DNA of 64,000 nucleotides from Uloborus plumipes (GCA_038373865.1 JAXGGA010000075.1:124001-188000); one strand, 5' to 3'. Shown: positions 37,013-50,755, counted from the first letter of the stretch. Numbers and translations: made by a program. The notes: generated by a model from the letters alone, not told the origin.

Positions 37013-37620
37013 AAAGAAATATTAAGTGCTAGTAGATATGCCCGGCGTCGTGCGGGTTAAAATGCAAAATGGGAAATCCAAGAAGGTATTTTTTGTGACA
37101 ACTTGGTCAGTTAAATCTGCGTGAAGGACAACGTGATATCAAACTTAAATGTGTTATTTATCTGTGATGATTTTCTAAAAAATTGCGTTTCTACTTTTGA
37201 AAAAATAAAAACAGAAGTATTATATATTCAAGGGTGAATACTCACGAAAGAAACATTTCTTAACTATTTGAATTGAGAGAAGCCTCAGAAAACCACGCGA
37301 AGCAAAGACAATATCAAACGCAAAATTAGCTATCGAGGGAAGTTGAGATGAAGCACTAAATAATGATTTGAATGGAGGAAAGCCTTTAAAAAATTAGAGA
37401 TTTTATGTGGAAGTTTCAACTAAAATTGGAATAAAAAAAGAACTACCTGTCAGATTTTTTTTCTAATTGGTCTCTTGATGTGCCCAGTGAGGACACAAAC
37501 ACACTGTGAAATTTTTAGCGAAATCCGACGGGTAGTTTTTGAGTCTATAAAGGACATACATACATAGGTTCAAAGATACATACATAGGTACATGCATTCA
37601 TTTTTATATATAAAGATTTA
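37013..37620 (+). repeat. Interspersed repeat with retroelement-like 3' tail
   Basis: It begins around TAGATATGCCCGGCGTCGTGCGGG and ends ATCCGACGGGTAGTTTTTGAGTC, then CATACATACATAGG and TTTTTATATATAAAGATT. Sequences that pair a 'CCGGCG..GTGCGGG' head with an 'AAATCCGACGG..TTTTTGAG' tail and a TA-rich end are common in arthropod genomes. The class (LINE-like tail or other) is uncertain, and no reverse-transcriptase frame is present. Confidence 0.35.
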
Positions 37621-38709
37621 TATCAATAAAAAATCTCCCGACCATTATATACAAGGAACACGATATCTGGAGACTCTTCAAAACATTTTTTTTTAAGTCG
37701 GGGGGAAAAGAAAAAAAATACGTTGGCACATTATTTTTAAAATTCTCCCTGAAATAGAAATTTCAAGATTCCATATTTTAACTGAAACTTTCCGAAAGAA
37801 GAAAATGTTGTTCTCTCAGGACAAAATCCGAGAAATTTTAGTCACATAGCATACTACCCTTACCGAAGACAATTATAGTAAAAGCTTCATCAAACATAAC
37901 ATCATTTCATTACATTATCTTTAAACAATGAATACTCGCATGCTCTGACTATTAAAATAACAACACTATACTTCCTTTCAAAATAGCTTAATAAGATCGA
38001 AATAAAAAAAAAGCAGCACAACTTAACTAAAAATATTTACAAGGTATTTCCTACCTAATGCATAAATGATAACTTAGTCTACAGTTTAAAAGTTTGTTAC
38101 AAGAACGCGATCTGATATCAGATAATGATCTGAAATTCTTAGAAGATAAATAACTCTACTTCGAACCATTAACGAGCCTGACTATTTTTAAGTGATGAAT
38201 GACGAAACGATTAGTTAAAACCAAATAACATAATCTTCTGGTTTAGAGACATTAGAACTTTGTTTCTGAATCGATAAGAGGAAGTTAAAAAGCTTTTGCA
38301 ATAACTCTGTGACTACTTAAAAATTTCGTAGAATACAAATGACTTCAGTTATTAAACCTTTTCCTTTCCCCATGAATATGCGCTGCCGAAGTCGATTTCT
38401 AAAAGAAGAAAAATAGCCGGATGCCCTCACGTGACAACAACCGATCTAGAATAAAAATATTAGAAGGTGAAAATCGCTATGAAGGTCCGGGGAAATTCAT
38501 GACTAAGTCCAGCATCGCGTGCGACTTTCATGTATCTTCAAAAAAAAAAAGCAGATTTTTCTGTAGCAAAACTCCATGCGTTTTTATTTAATGCTGCCAT
38601 TTTTTTAATATCAATAATAGAACTTTTAGTTCTTTGATGTAATTTAGACAATAGTTAAGTTTCTGGCTCATCGATTAATGAGAGAATAGTTTCATCTGAT
38701 TGAAATAAT

Positions 38710-38995
38710 AAGTACTACAGCCGAATCTCGTGGATTCGAACACGTTTAAAACGAATTGCTGCTAAAACAAACTACATTTGCAATCCCCATCCCATTGTAT
38801 CTATTTATTGCGCTATTCATTGTTTTTCGGACAAGACGAAGTATGGTTAAGACGAATTAATTTCCCAGGTCTTTTTGGGCTCGTTTTGACAAAGACTGTA
38901 TTTAATTTTTTTAAAAATTATTCACTCTTTTTTTTAGATAATAACCAGACAGTGAATGCGAGGAAAAAGTTGATTTATACGACAGATTAAAAAGT
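38710..38995. mobile_element. Possible decayed pogo/Tigger-like fragment
   Basis: ACAGCCGAATCTCGTGGATT resembles the 'CAG..GAA.CTCG' terminus of pogo/Tigger elements, and GACGAAGTATGGTTAAGACG resembles their subterminal repeats. No intact transposase or right terminus was identified. This is a weak call. Confidence 0.25.
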
Positions 38996-38999
38996 ACTA

Positions 39000-41900
39000 A
39001 CGTAAGTGTAAACTATTAATAGTTAGGTTAGTATGTCAGTAGTATATTCGCTAGTATGTTATGCAGTTAGGTTACAAAGCTTGGCTTTGAGAAATTAATG
39101 CATTTTTATTTTTGTAAGTGCGGTAATTCTCTCAATGTAATTAAGCAGATTAGATTGGGAGAGAACGCCGTGTTGGGGAAGAAGCCGTATCACGTGTTAT
39201 TAAAAAAAATCAAGTTTTTGAAGTGAAAACAACTTGTGCATCCTTAGCAAAGCGGAAAATGGAGCAAAATTTATTTTTCGTCTTAAACAAATTGGAAATT
39301 TAATTTGAAAATGATAGTACATAAAAAAGATCTATGTATTTTGTAATCAATTTTGTACTGAAATGTTATTTTTTATTTTTGACAGTAAATTTGTGCTTTC
39401 GAATGACAATTATCACTGCGCTTTTTAAGTTGGGAAAAATGATGATTAAAATATTTTACTCTAAATAAAAAAATAAACAAATTTATTTATGAGTGTTGAA
39501 ATAAAAAGTAAATAAAGTAATGGATAAATAAGAAAAGAGGTGAGTGAAAAGATAAATGACTGAATGAAGACATGAAAATGCATTTATAAACTAATTAATG
39601 AATGAATACGCAAATGAGTAAATAAATGAATAAATAAATAAATGAAATGAACTAATTCACTTTGTCCCGCGTAAATTTGACAAATTGTACTAAACATTTG
39701 AAATCATACCGTGCTTTACGTTGAATAAATGAATACCGCTCTGAACATCACTAAGTCAATTTGACATGAAACATGATATTTGAAACACGAATAACAAAAA
39801 ATGTCCATTTTAATTATTTTTGATTGCCTACGAAATAGTACAATAAGAGCACCAATTTTTCGTTTACATGGCTGGTATTAATAAAGTTTTCAGTCTGGAA
39901 TAAACTGTGTGTTTAATCATATAGTTAAATTATTACCAAATATATGGTGCTGCAAACAGTAAAGTATTTTACTATTTCCCTTTTATCCACATTCTCCTGC
40001 ATATGATAAAACAATGTACTTAAATCATGATTGTGTCGTTGATATACACAAACGACTATCAAACTGAAAAAAAGGATACATTTTTTTATTTTTTATGAAA
40101 TAGCGTGATATAAATTCGATAGTCTTTTATCATTGTTCTCTTTATTTTTAAAGAGTTGGTCGAATATTTCCCGAATATTTTTCTTTTTTTCTGATTTGGG
40201 ACAAAAAAAGATTTAGAGTTTCCTAAAGCTTTTGCTTCTAGAAAAAAACTCTCAACGAAGAATAGCAATCCATCTACTTAAAACGACTAAATATAATCGA
40301 AAGTTATATTTTCTTTGTATTTCATCAACCATCGATAAGAACTCTACATTTCCGTCTACTGTGAAAAACGTGTTTGTAATTCTAAGTTTTCTCCGACCGG
40401 CAAATGCATTTATACAAAGAAAATAACTTTTGACCGACGTTGTAAAATATATCCTTTATGTCATATAAAATTTTCTATCCAAACATGCTGTCAGTGAAAG
40501 AAAGTAGGAGCAGTAAATGGATCACATTTTTCAGCTGAAAGTTTTTATACTGCTAATGCGTTTATAAGAGCTTTCAGAAGAAAAATAATGCATTAAAATC
40601 GCATAAAGCAACAATAAAACGAAAACTAATTATAATTTCTTCAAGAGAAATTTTTGCTTTTGAAGATAAAAGTTCTTTGCAATAAATTCAAGTATGTTTT
40701 CAGAATAATAGATTTTTTGTTTACTTTTCGGAATAAATTGATTAGCATGTCAAAACTTTTAATAATAGTTGATTTTCTATTCTTGATTAAGAGAAGTTAT
40801 TGTTTTCGTGTAATATATCAAGAATGACAGAACGATACACAATTTAATTTCATAAACAAATATAATAATTTGTTTTAATAGATTATCATCATATGTTTAT
40901 TACAGTAAAATAATTTAAAGACATTTTGCTTCTTTTTTAACTATTCTTGATAAAATCAATTTATCTTCAAATTTCGACAAAAAAAAAAAAAAAAAAAAAA
41001 ACATCCAAAATATGATGTAACTTTGGGACGCAATTTAGAAAACAAAATTTGCACAGAAACATGTTCAAATGTTCAGCCATACAAACTGGATGAGTAACTA
41101 TATTTACAAATAATAAAATCTGCAAGGCTAATAAGATGCTAAGTATAAAACTGGGAAACTTCGCAAAACTATGAAAAGGCTTATTAATTTTTTTGAAATG
41201 CCACACATTTTTGTCGGATACCTTTTCTTTCATAATTTCGTATTACTTTTAGAATAACTTAGTTCTTATAACACCAAAATGTATGACATATTTTATTGGT
41301 TGTTTGGTGCTTTGTATGAAGTTTTTAGTTGACAAATTGCAATGGCGTAATAAAGCGATATGACATGTAAGTTTTGTAATGAAAATGTTATTTTAAGAAT
41401 GTCGCCTCACTTTTCAAAATGTAAATTTGAAACGCATAATTTAGAGAAAGAATAACGCAGTAATGCAGAAAAAGAACCGTAACCTCAATAGAAAAGGTAA
41501 GCTGTAGTGTGAGTCAAATTATAATTGTTTCCCAGAATTAAAAAGAACATTCCAATTGTTTTTCAGTTTAACTCAAAATTTGATAAATCAAGACCTTTAA
41601 TTAACTTTTAAAAAAGTTTTTTAACACATAAAAATTAAAGAAATTCCCATACCTATACATAGTAGGAAATTAATTTCCTTTCCAAAGTAGTATGAGTCAT
41701 ACTTATGTTTTTCAGAGCATTTTTACAGGATAACATGAATTCAGCTGAATCTAACTAGTGTAAAATAGTTATTTAACTACCGAAGTAACAGCAATACATT
41801 TCAGTGTCAATCAATTATACTGCTCCAGATTATTTTTTTAATTCGGAAAAAAAATGTCCCTTGCAGTGAAAATCACTCATCTAATCATAATTAAATTTAC

Positions 41901-42657
41901 TCAATAATTGTGCCCAAAGCAAAATCAAACTCTCACGCAAAATAAATAAATAAATTAATTAATTAAATTAAATTAAATAAATAAAAATATAAAAGACAAA
42001 CTAATAAGAAGAATAAGATACATTATTAGTCATTATTGGTACATTATTCCGTGTATTTTAAAGCAATTAAATAAGTCATTCGGAGTCAAGCGATAATGTC
42101 TGGTGATATTCTTCAACTCTCTGAGCAAAGAAATTGTCGCTAACATCAAATTGGCAAAACGATTAAGTATTCGACTTTAGAAGCAATTGCACTGCAGGTA
42201 TGAACTACGTACAAGAGCTGTAAAATGAAGCAACGTAACCTACTTAACAACATAAATAAGCAAAAGGTACAACGGCATACAGCTGTTTTATTACAGCTGT
42301 GCTAAGAGCTCTTTTTAAGTGCAAGGGAGAGAAAAAAAAAAGAGCGCAAAAAAGTAAGAGCCTTGTTCATTTAAGATTTCGTACTCTAAAAAACCTGATC
42401 ATATAACTAAGCACATGTTTATGCCTATCATTCTACAATTTGTTTTTTAGTAATATTTCATCAAAATACATACGAATATCTTTGTGCATCTTATGGAAAA
42501 AATTCATCTATCTGTATGATCCCATTTTTATTTCCATTACATGATAATCTTTATGCAATGAGAATTAAAAGGTCCGACATTCAATAACGAAAATTAGGAA
42601 TTTAAGTAATAGATGGTTGAATTTGCTGACCGATATTGAGAATCAGTATCAAATCTG
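39000..42657. other. AT-rich non-coding intronic stretch
   Basis: It includes imperfect AATGAATAAATAAATAAATG runs (near 39480-39650), a poly(A) run near 40979-41001 and a TTAATTAATTAAATT run near 41950. No gene was seen. Confidence 0.4.
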
Positions 42658-42659
42658 TA

Positions 42660-42791
42660 CCTCAGAACCAGACTAACGTAAGTCCATTTTCGTCATTTTT
42701 CAGTAGAGGGGGAGAGCGATGTATTCGACAATCGTTTTTCCCCTCTACCGAAAAATGACGAAAATGGACTTACGTTAGTCTGGTTCTGAGG
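42660..42791. mobile_element. 132-bp MITE with near-perfect arms and TA flanks
   Basis: The arms CCTCAGAACCAGACTAACG...GTAAGTCCATTTTCG...TCATTTTTC are mirrored almost exactly on the right (about 50 bp each), around a short loop of about 30 bp. TA dinucleotides flank both ends (42658-42659 and 42792-42793), as expected for Tc1/mariner-type insertion. There is no coding capacity. High arm identity suggests recent amplification or arm homogenisation. Confidence 0.8.
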
Positions 42792-42794
42792 TAC

Positions 42795-45739
42795 AGAAAT
42801 TTGAAAACAAAATAATGGAAATAAAAGAATAATTTGAAAGTTCTAAGTAGTAATTAGGTAACGAAATCCCTATTTCAAATGGAAAGCATTGAAAGTTATA
42901 GTGATAGTGTTTTAAAGTAATGAGATTTTTATTTCATTTTTTAATTTCAAAAATCGAGTTGAATTTTTTTTTTTTTTTTGAACTTTAGAAGGTTTTGTGT
43001 TTTAAAATATAATAGCGGTTGTAATTAAATTTATATTTTACTTTCTTAAGCTTTTCAAAAAAGAGATCTTTTGTTTCGATCTTTTTCCCTTTCAATCAAA
43101 ATGGTAAAACATAATATTTGCACAATAAAAAATAGTTAAAAATAGTTAAATCAAGGAATAATCATTATTTTTTCTTAAACTTAAAAAAATAAATAACTGT
43201 ATTCAGTGGCGCAGCGAAGCGGAGGTGGGGGTCAAACAGCAGAAGCACTGGTTTCAACACATATTGGCAATTCTAATGTGGTTGTACTTGTATGTACTGA
43301 CTGCTACGATCCATTTCCTCACCAAAAGGCAAATTTTGAGAGCGCACTGGTGAATGCATCCGATTAGCACGAAATAAGTACATGAAAAAAAAAAGCCTGT
43401 TGTACAAATAAATAACCATAAATGTTCTTCTAGTATTTAATGGAAATACTTAAGATTGATTTCAAATAATCTTGCAGATAGCATTGGATCACTGAACTAT
43501 GCTTACTCTTTTACCCACATTTATTAAATAAAAATCAGCTTCTAAATGTAGTTTAACCTCTTATCAACGGAAAACTTGATTGTGAACCCTAATATTTAAC
43601 TTGAATCCTTTTTTTTCAATAATAATAAACACACAGGCAAAGTAAAAGTACTGCATATCCTCAAGCAGCATATATACTCTCTTAAAGCACGTCACGGACT
43701 TGCTCAGACTAGAAACATTTGGGTTAAGTCAACACCTTTTAAATATAGTATGAGCTCGGTACTCAGAGTACCAACATACAGTTTAATAATTGAAGAGTTT
43801 ATAACTATCCAGATAATGAAAGTTATCGGGATGTGACGGATAATGCCCCTTATACTTGTAAAGAGTAACTTACAATCATTTAAAAATCTATTATGTATGT
43901 TGTAGAGGCATAAACAGGGAAAAAATGAGTTCCGGTATCATGTTGGGATTTAGGCGCTTCTATTTCAACAGAGTATTTGTCTTCAAGGGGATGGGGGTGC
44001 ACATTCGGGCAAATTAAATGAAAGAATTCTTCAATAGTTTCTTTAAAAAAAATATTGCTTCAAACCAAGGGGATATTTCGACAATTGTAATATTGGCGCG
44101 AGCTCTTTGGCGATATAATCTAGTTGTTCTGGCTTAGCCAGTTGCTACATTTTTCGTTCTTAAGATGATGGTTTTAATTCTTCCATTCAAAGAATTATTT
44201 ATTTAGCGATTAATAACGATTTTTATTTGCTTCGCTGAGGTAGAAAAATAATTGGGTCAACTAGCTTGTTTTCATTCAAAATGATCATCAGTTTTCAATA
44301 ATTAGTCTTTCACAAGCGAAGAAAGGATAAAGCAAAATATTAAAAAAATCAGGGCGTTGTCAAAATTATCTAAAATGAACAATAAGGAAACTTTGTAAAA
44401 AGCATTAAGAAGTGAGAAATACTAAAGGAAACTCACTTAAAAGGAAGACACAAAGTAATCAAATAAATGCATTTTGCCCAGGGACTGAACTTTTTATCAT
44501 ATGACTTTATGAGCTCTAATGTTATTTCCTGAAACTTTTTCAGTCTATTTTCCTTCAAAATCAACTGTCAATATTAACATTAAATTTAAAATAGTTATAA
44601 TGTTCATGAACTTTGGAATCAGAATACTTCCTTGCGTAATTTTAAGCTTTAATTTCTCTAATATAAAATAAACAAACTTTGCTACAATAAAAAAGCATAA
44701 TTATTGATCCCTATCTATCTCCTTTTAGAAATTAAAAGCAGCAACGATTTCTAAACTCATGTTTTATCAACTTCCCGTGAAATTCATAAAGCTGTGTTCA
44801 AAAGTTTCAGAAAAAAAATAGTGTTCTGAAATAAATTTTTTTCAAACTTGTTCTTAACTCGAGTAATGTATTTGAAAGATTTATGAAGCAGTTCCTGTTT
44901 TTTCGACTAATAATATCTAAAAATCAAAAAATCAATCTTTAAAACGACAGTAACTATTCTTTAATCGTCTTCCATTTATTACTTGTTTGTTTTTATAGAT
45001 ATCCTTTGAAAAATTGCTAGCTACCAGGACAAGATATTTACTAACCATTTTAGAGATCAATAAAATTAGAGTTGTATTTCGAAGTAACCATGTATTTCAT
45101 AGTTACAGTAACCTTTTTTTTTTTTTTGGTGAACAAAAAATAACAATTGTTTCATGTTAAATTTTAAACAAGAAGTTCTGTCAAGAACTAAACGAGCCTA
45201 CTTTCCCGTACATCTACATCGGCATTCTAGCATCTGATCAACATTCTCCTGCATATCTGAAACTGAAAATTATGTCAAACATACCTTTATAGCACTTAAA
45301 GCTGATTTCTAAAAGCAAAATATACCCCTCTCATCAGATGAAATGGACACGTAAAAAGTAAATAAACGAGTAAATAAAGTTTTGTCGCACCTTTTAAAGA
45401 ATGTAACTGTTATAGTTCTTCCGTAGAAAAATTTCACAATCGTTTTCAAAAGAAAAAAATTAATAAATAAAATAAAAGTAAAAAGAACATCAAAACACAT
45501 TTTATCAAACAAAGGAAAAAAACCTCGTTCGTTAATAAAATGTCTCGAATTTTATTTTCAATCCGTTGCCAGTTGTTAAATATAAATAAAGAATAAAATG
45601 CTCTCGTGAATGAAGAATTTTTATAAACAAAAAAAATCGTCTGCCAAAAAAAATAAATAAAAATAATAATAATAAATTAAACAAAAAAAAATTAATAAAT
45701 AAACAAAAAAATCGTCTGCCCAGTCAGTCATTCATCGCT
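42795..45739. other. AT-rich non-coding stretch with a possible hAT-like end
   Basis: CAGTGGCGCAGCGAAGCGGAGG at 43205 resembles common hAT-type termini (CAGTGGCG...), but no matching right end was found. No gene or RNA was recognised elsewhere. Confidence 0.3.
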
Positions 45740-45890
45740 TATTACTGTAAAGCAGCAAATTTACAGTTAACTAAAGTAAAATTAGCAATTTTACAGTTTA
45801 TTACTGTACAATTAGCATTTTTTTCAATTTGTTACTGTAAAATTAGCTACATTTTACTGTAAAAGCAACATCTATTTTTAGTGTAAGTAT
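45740..45890. mobile_element. CACTG-ended MITE family, fragment (copy 2)
   Basis: It carries three to four units of the TTACTGTAAA...AGCAATTTTACAGTT minisatellite found in the 30.2 kb element, but in the opposite orientation. It ends AAAAGCAACATCTATTTTTAGTG, equivalent to the degraded terminus. The left end appears truncated by A-rich sequence. Confidence 0.6.
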
Positions 45891-45985
45891 TTTATAACAG
45901 TGTCAAATTTTTTCAACGCAAAATTTATTTTTTACAAACGATCTTTTCGCCTGGATTATTGTATTTTCGGTAAGCTGAATTTCGG

Positions 45986-46125
45986 TAGCGTACATAGACT
46001 TGGGTGCGCTTCCCCAAAGGATTTGCCGCCCCCTCGTACCCCTATTTACATTAAAAAAAAATATTTTTCCCGTGTTTTCCCCATGTACCCCCCCCCCCCC
46101 CCCGGGGCTTCGAGGGTGATATAAG
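45986..46125. repeat. hAT-like repeat fragment, copy A
   Basis: TAGCGTACATAGACTTGGGTGC followed by a C-rich tract matches the left end of the element at 46604-46771. The right end is not clear. A run of about 17 C lies at 46088-46105. Confidence 0.4.
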
Positions 46126-46167
46126 CCATTGTTGAATTTAATGGTATAATTGAATTTTCTGAATGCA

Positions 46168-46264
46168 TTTTGGATGATGATTTTCTAAATTTTGTTAAAA
46201 GCATTGTAACTGACTGTTAGTCAGTTACAATGCTTTTAAATTATTTGTCTAAAATCATCCAAAA
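46168..46264. repeat. Long hairpin (about 45-bp stem)
   Basis: CATTTTGGATGATGATTTTC...TTAAAAGCATTGTAACTGACTG is mirrored by AGTCAGTTACAATGCTTTTAA...AAAATCATCCAAAA with only a few mismatches and almost no loop. It could be a tiny MITE or a structured RNA precursor if transcribed. Confidence 0.7.
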
Positions 46265-46603
46265 AGATCATTTTTACAATATACACTTTGTGTTTAATAT
46301 CAAAAATACGTACTGCTTTGCTTTTAAAATTCCAGTCACCTGTAGAATTGTCCAAATACAGTTTTCAGAGACGAGCAACACTGTGGAAAGACTTATAAGT
46401 ACAACTGTTGGCTACCCCGAATTTTCATGCTCAGTAAGAAACGCTTTTGAAAAATTTACTTTCGTGTAATTTGACGAAAACTAAGATCGTTTAAGAACAT
46501 CTCGACAGCTTAAAGTAAAATGGTGAATAACTAGTTAGTATTTAAGGGTTAAATCATTTGCTTTTAGAGATATATTTATTCGTATATAATATTCAATAGA
46601 GAG

Positions 46604-46771
46604 AGTGTACATAGACTTAGGTGCCCCTCCCCCCGAAGAAATTATATTTAACTATAAAAATTATTTTTTCAATTAACTCATAGTATAATTTTTTTGGATC
46701 GTGTGCCCTCAAACTTCATGCCTCCTCCCCCTCCCCATTCTGCTCCTCAGAGATTGCTATGTATGCCACTG
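46604..46771. mobile_element. Small hAT-like MITE, copy B
   Basis: The left end AGTGTACATAGAC and the right end, read inverted, AGTGGCATACATAG form short terminal inverted repeats resembling widespread hAT ends (CAGTGGCGTACATAG). The interior is C-rich at one side and AT-rich in the middle. No clear 8-bp target duplication was found. Confidence 0.45.
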
Positions 46772-47241
46772 TTAAAAGTATTCCTGGAAAAAAGGTGATT
46801 TTCCTTTTATCGCCGTAACTGCAATAGAAAATATCAAAGTCAAGTGCACACCTTTGCCTTAATTACAGGGGATCTCGATAAGTACCTACGAATTACCTCT
46901 TTAATCCTTTAGAAATCTAGAAATAAGTAGAGAGTTTTAACAAATGATCGATCTTACGAGAATCCATTTGGAAATCAACAAAAACCAAAGCATTTATTAC
47001 CGTCATCAGTGTCTATCTTATTTTAAGTTATGTAAACTATGAAAGACTCGTTTGATAATTTTTTTTTATTTTCTTGTGCAATTTCTACATTTTCAAGCAT
47101 TGATTAACAACTATTGACAACTCTCTTATATTATTTCAATACTGTTATATTTTCATACGCTTCTAAGAGTTTTTTCGAAAACATGTGGAAGACCTAACGT
47201 CCCAAGTCTAGCGATGTCCCGAAATTACTTTATAGAGCATG

Positions 47242-47597
47242 CACTGCAAAAAATGAACTGTTGTTTTTACAGTATAATACTGGAAGCCGAGGTTCATATT
47301 TAAAACTCTAAAATGCACAGTAGTAAACTGTAAAATTTAGCTGTATTATACTGTAAAATACAACAGTATAATACTGACAAAAGAGGCTCCAGTTTAAAAC
47401 TGTAATATGCACGGTTGCAAACTGTAAAATAAGCAATTTTGCATTTTATTACAGTAAAATAAGCAATTTTGCAGTTCATTACAGTAAAATCAGCAATTTT
47501 ACAGTTTAGTAGTGTAAAAATAGAAATTTTTAGACTTTATTACTATAAAATTAGCTATGTTATACTGTAAAATCAATATTCATTTTTTTTCATTGTG
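47242..47597. mobile_element. CACTG-ended MITE with expanded minisatellite, copy 3
   Basis: It starts CACTGCAAAAAATGAACTG, matching the inverted right end of the 30.2 kb copy. It continues through a duplicated subterminal block (ACAGTATAATACTG twice) and about five 38-bp units around GTAAAATAAGCAATTTTGC, and ends in a weakened terminus near CATTGTG. It is longer than copy 1, so the internal repeat number has changed between copies. Confidence 0.7.
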
Positions 47598-50500
47598 GTA
47601 TTGCAGCAATTATTTTATTTTCTCATTTTTCATGTAGGAAAGCTGACGTTGAGAGTCAAACCACAGAGGTCTTCTGATTGCTAGAAATGAGCATGGTCGT
47701 TAAGAGCACAGGAGAACTTCTTGTTAATATGGTCTCCCTACCCGGTTCCTCTCCCTCCATAAAATTTATATTACTCCAATCCCGAAACGGACACCCTCAA
47801 GAGCTGGGTTCCTAGTTTTCGATTAGACTGACATGGCTACTCGTCGGCAATGGCAATGAGTGTTAACTTTCGGGTGCAAGTCATTCAAGCATTTTACTCT
47901 CTTTAGAGTAATATTTAAAAATATATTGTTGAAACTTTTTGACGCTTAATTTTAACTAAATTCATCAATGAGCAAAAAACATAAACATTTTCAAATTAAT
48001 CGCTTTTTAGAGGAACTACACAAGTACACTATTAGAGATAATGAAAAAAAAAGTTTGGAATAATTCGTTGTGGAAAACTTCAGTTTTTACTCGTATTTCG
48101 TGAAACACATACGTTCTTAGAGTTAGTAGAGATTTTAAAACTTTAATAGAGCAAAAGGATTTAACATTTAAATCACAAAATATTGCTTTACAATAGTATT
48201 GTTTTCATTTGTTTATTATTATTATTATATTTTACCTTTGCTTTTGTGTCATGTTAACTAGCTTTGCAATCGAAAATTAACTATATTTTTATTTAAAAGT
48301 ATGTAGCATGGTTTGTAAATAAATTGTAATCAACGTTTCTATTGATATTTTCTATCGAAAAGATAGTTTGATGTATAACTGCATTAAAAAAAATCACATG
48401 TTGTTTTATCAACTGAACACTTATACTAAATGTAGAAAGTATTCAAATATAACGAGAATCGTACACTAAACAGGATAAAAATCATTGAATAATAATAATA
48501 TCATTTTACATGAAAACAATCGAGATAAAAATCTTGAGCTTAAAAAATAATTTTAATGATTTTTTTTAATTAAAAAAATAACACAAAACCTAACAGGTTC
48601 TTGGGATAATGCTCAACAAAGAAACATTCTGCTTGGGAATAAAGCTATTGTAAAACCACGCGCCTCTTTAGTAGGATTTCCATTTAAAACAAAATTATGT
48701 GACTAACTACTTATTTCATACTAGTTATTTCATACTTACAATAAAACGAGTTATAACAAGCGTTACTATAGCAAGAAAACAACACATGTTTAAAAGTGTT
48801 TACATAATATCTTACCTTTGTAATAATTTAAAGGAATCGCTACGCGTATTGTGGGAAATAGTATATGTATTTCTCTGAGCCTTTAACTAAATTTAAAGCT
48901 GCAATGAGACAGAAAAGAGACACAGAGCATTTAAATAAAATGAATTTCTATTTTGTACTTTTGCATTTAAGAGAAGCCCAAATTAGAGTAAATATATTTT
49001 AATGAGAATTAGTAATTCTTTTAGAAAGAGCTCCTCAGATATCATTTTGAAAGACACTTTATGTTTTGAATCAAATAAAGAAAGGCGCAAAACTCTACAA
49101 AGAATGAAGAATACACAGCTCTTACGCCATAAAAGTTAAAAATTATTCCCCTATAAAATACAAATTTTTAATGCAGCAGTTAATTTATTAACAAACCTAA
49201 CAGCTAATGTGTCCTAAAAGCTGTCATTTTTACAAACGAAAATGTAAATCTAAAACGTTTATTTTAAGTAACACATAACAAAAATTTCCACCGAGCAAGC
49301 AATGAAACCAAATATTTTTGGAACCATAAATAGGATTTGGCTAGATGCTTGCATGAAACGCATTCGTTTGTGTGTGAGGGAGGGGGGGGGAAACACCGGC
49401 AAAATGAAACATTATTTAGAAATAACTGATAATATAGTCGATAAATAAACTTTCATAAGGAAAACAAAATGTATTGCATAAATATATTCAATGTATTGTT
49501 CAAATTTTTTACTGTACATAAATAATAATACATTATATCCCTTGTTTTGTCTAGTTAGTCAATAGTTTCCTTTCAGACTAAGCAGTTATTTCTTTGGTAA
49601 AAGTGGCAGACATTTTAAACGTGCTCCTGCACTATATTTCGATTCATTATATTCAAACCTTTATTTTTTTTTTTACTATTTTGAACAGCAAATAATTCGA
49701 TTTCAATACCACTTGAATCTAATGCTGAATTTAGGAGTGGGTTTTCATTCAAGGGTTGTTTCAATGGAGATTTAATTTTTGTAGAGATATGTGTGTTTCG
49801 CAGTTTATTACTTAGAAAATATTTATTATGATTTTTAAATGTTTAGTGGGATAGATTTATCAGTAAGTGAACACTTAAGCGCAATTTTATTTTTGAAAAC
49901 ATAGAACTCATAAAATAGTTAAAAATTACGCACATGACAGCAAAAAATTTTAATTGATGAATGTCTCATAATTATGCTTTAAAAAATGGGAGAATTTTTT
50001 GTTGCTCTACATCAGTTGTTTTGGAGATTGAAGTGAAACAAAATACGCCAACCCAGTGAATAAACACACCCCAGTAAAATAACACAATATTTTCCAGTAA
50101 TTTTCTTTTTAAAAATGCTTGCAAGGAATTTGCCAATTCATGATAAAAAGCTTTTGAAGTATTATTATTTATTTCATTCATTTATTTATTTTAAACTACG
50201 AACTGTTTGTTCACCGGTCAGTCTATCTAACATAAAAGTTTTCACCATGTGATTTTAAAATAAAGCTCCAAAATAAAGCGATAAAATATAGCTTTAGCAT
50301 TTATTAAATGACTATCAAACTTTCTTTGCATTTCACGGAATTTCAGTTAAAACACGCCTTGTTCTAATTTAAACTTGATGTTTTTTTTTCGCATTTTAAA
50401 AACGTGGATTAACATTTACTGAGTTTTTTTTTTTTTTTTTTTGTATTTATGGAATCTATGGAATCTATGTTTATCATTACTTCTCATAAAATCTCAATGT

Positions 50501-50722
50501 ATAAATTTGTACCCCCATTCCGGCGTTTTTCATTCATTTTTATTAATTGCATACAACTTAATTAAATTACAGACTAGCAATACAAACCTTTTTCCATACA
50601 AACAAACATCATTATGTATTAAGAACCCGAAATCTATGGGAAAACGTCTTATTAAGGTAGTCTCATGCATCAGTATATGAGTTAGAAATAAGAATTTAAA
50701 TCTAAGGTACTCCATGATAAAG

Positions 50723-50755
<33 letters not shown>

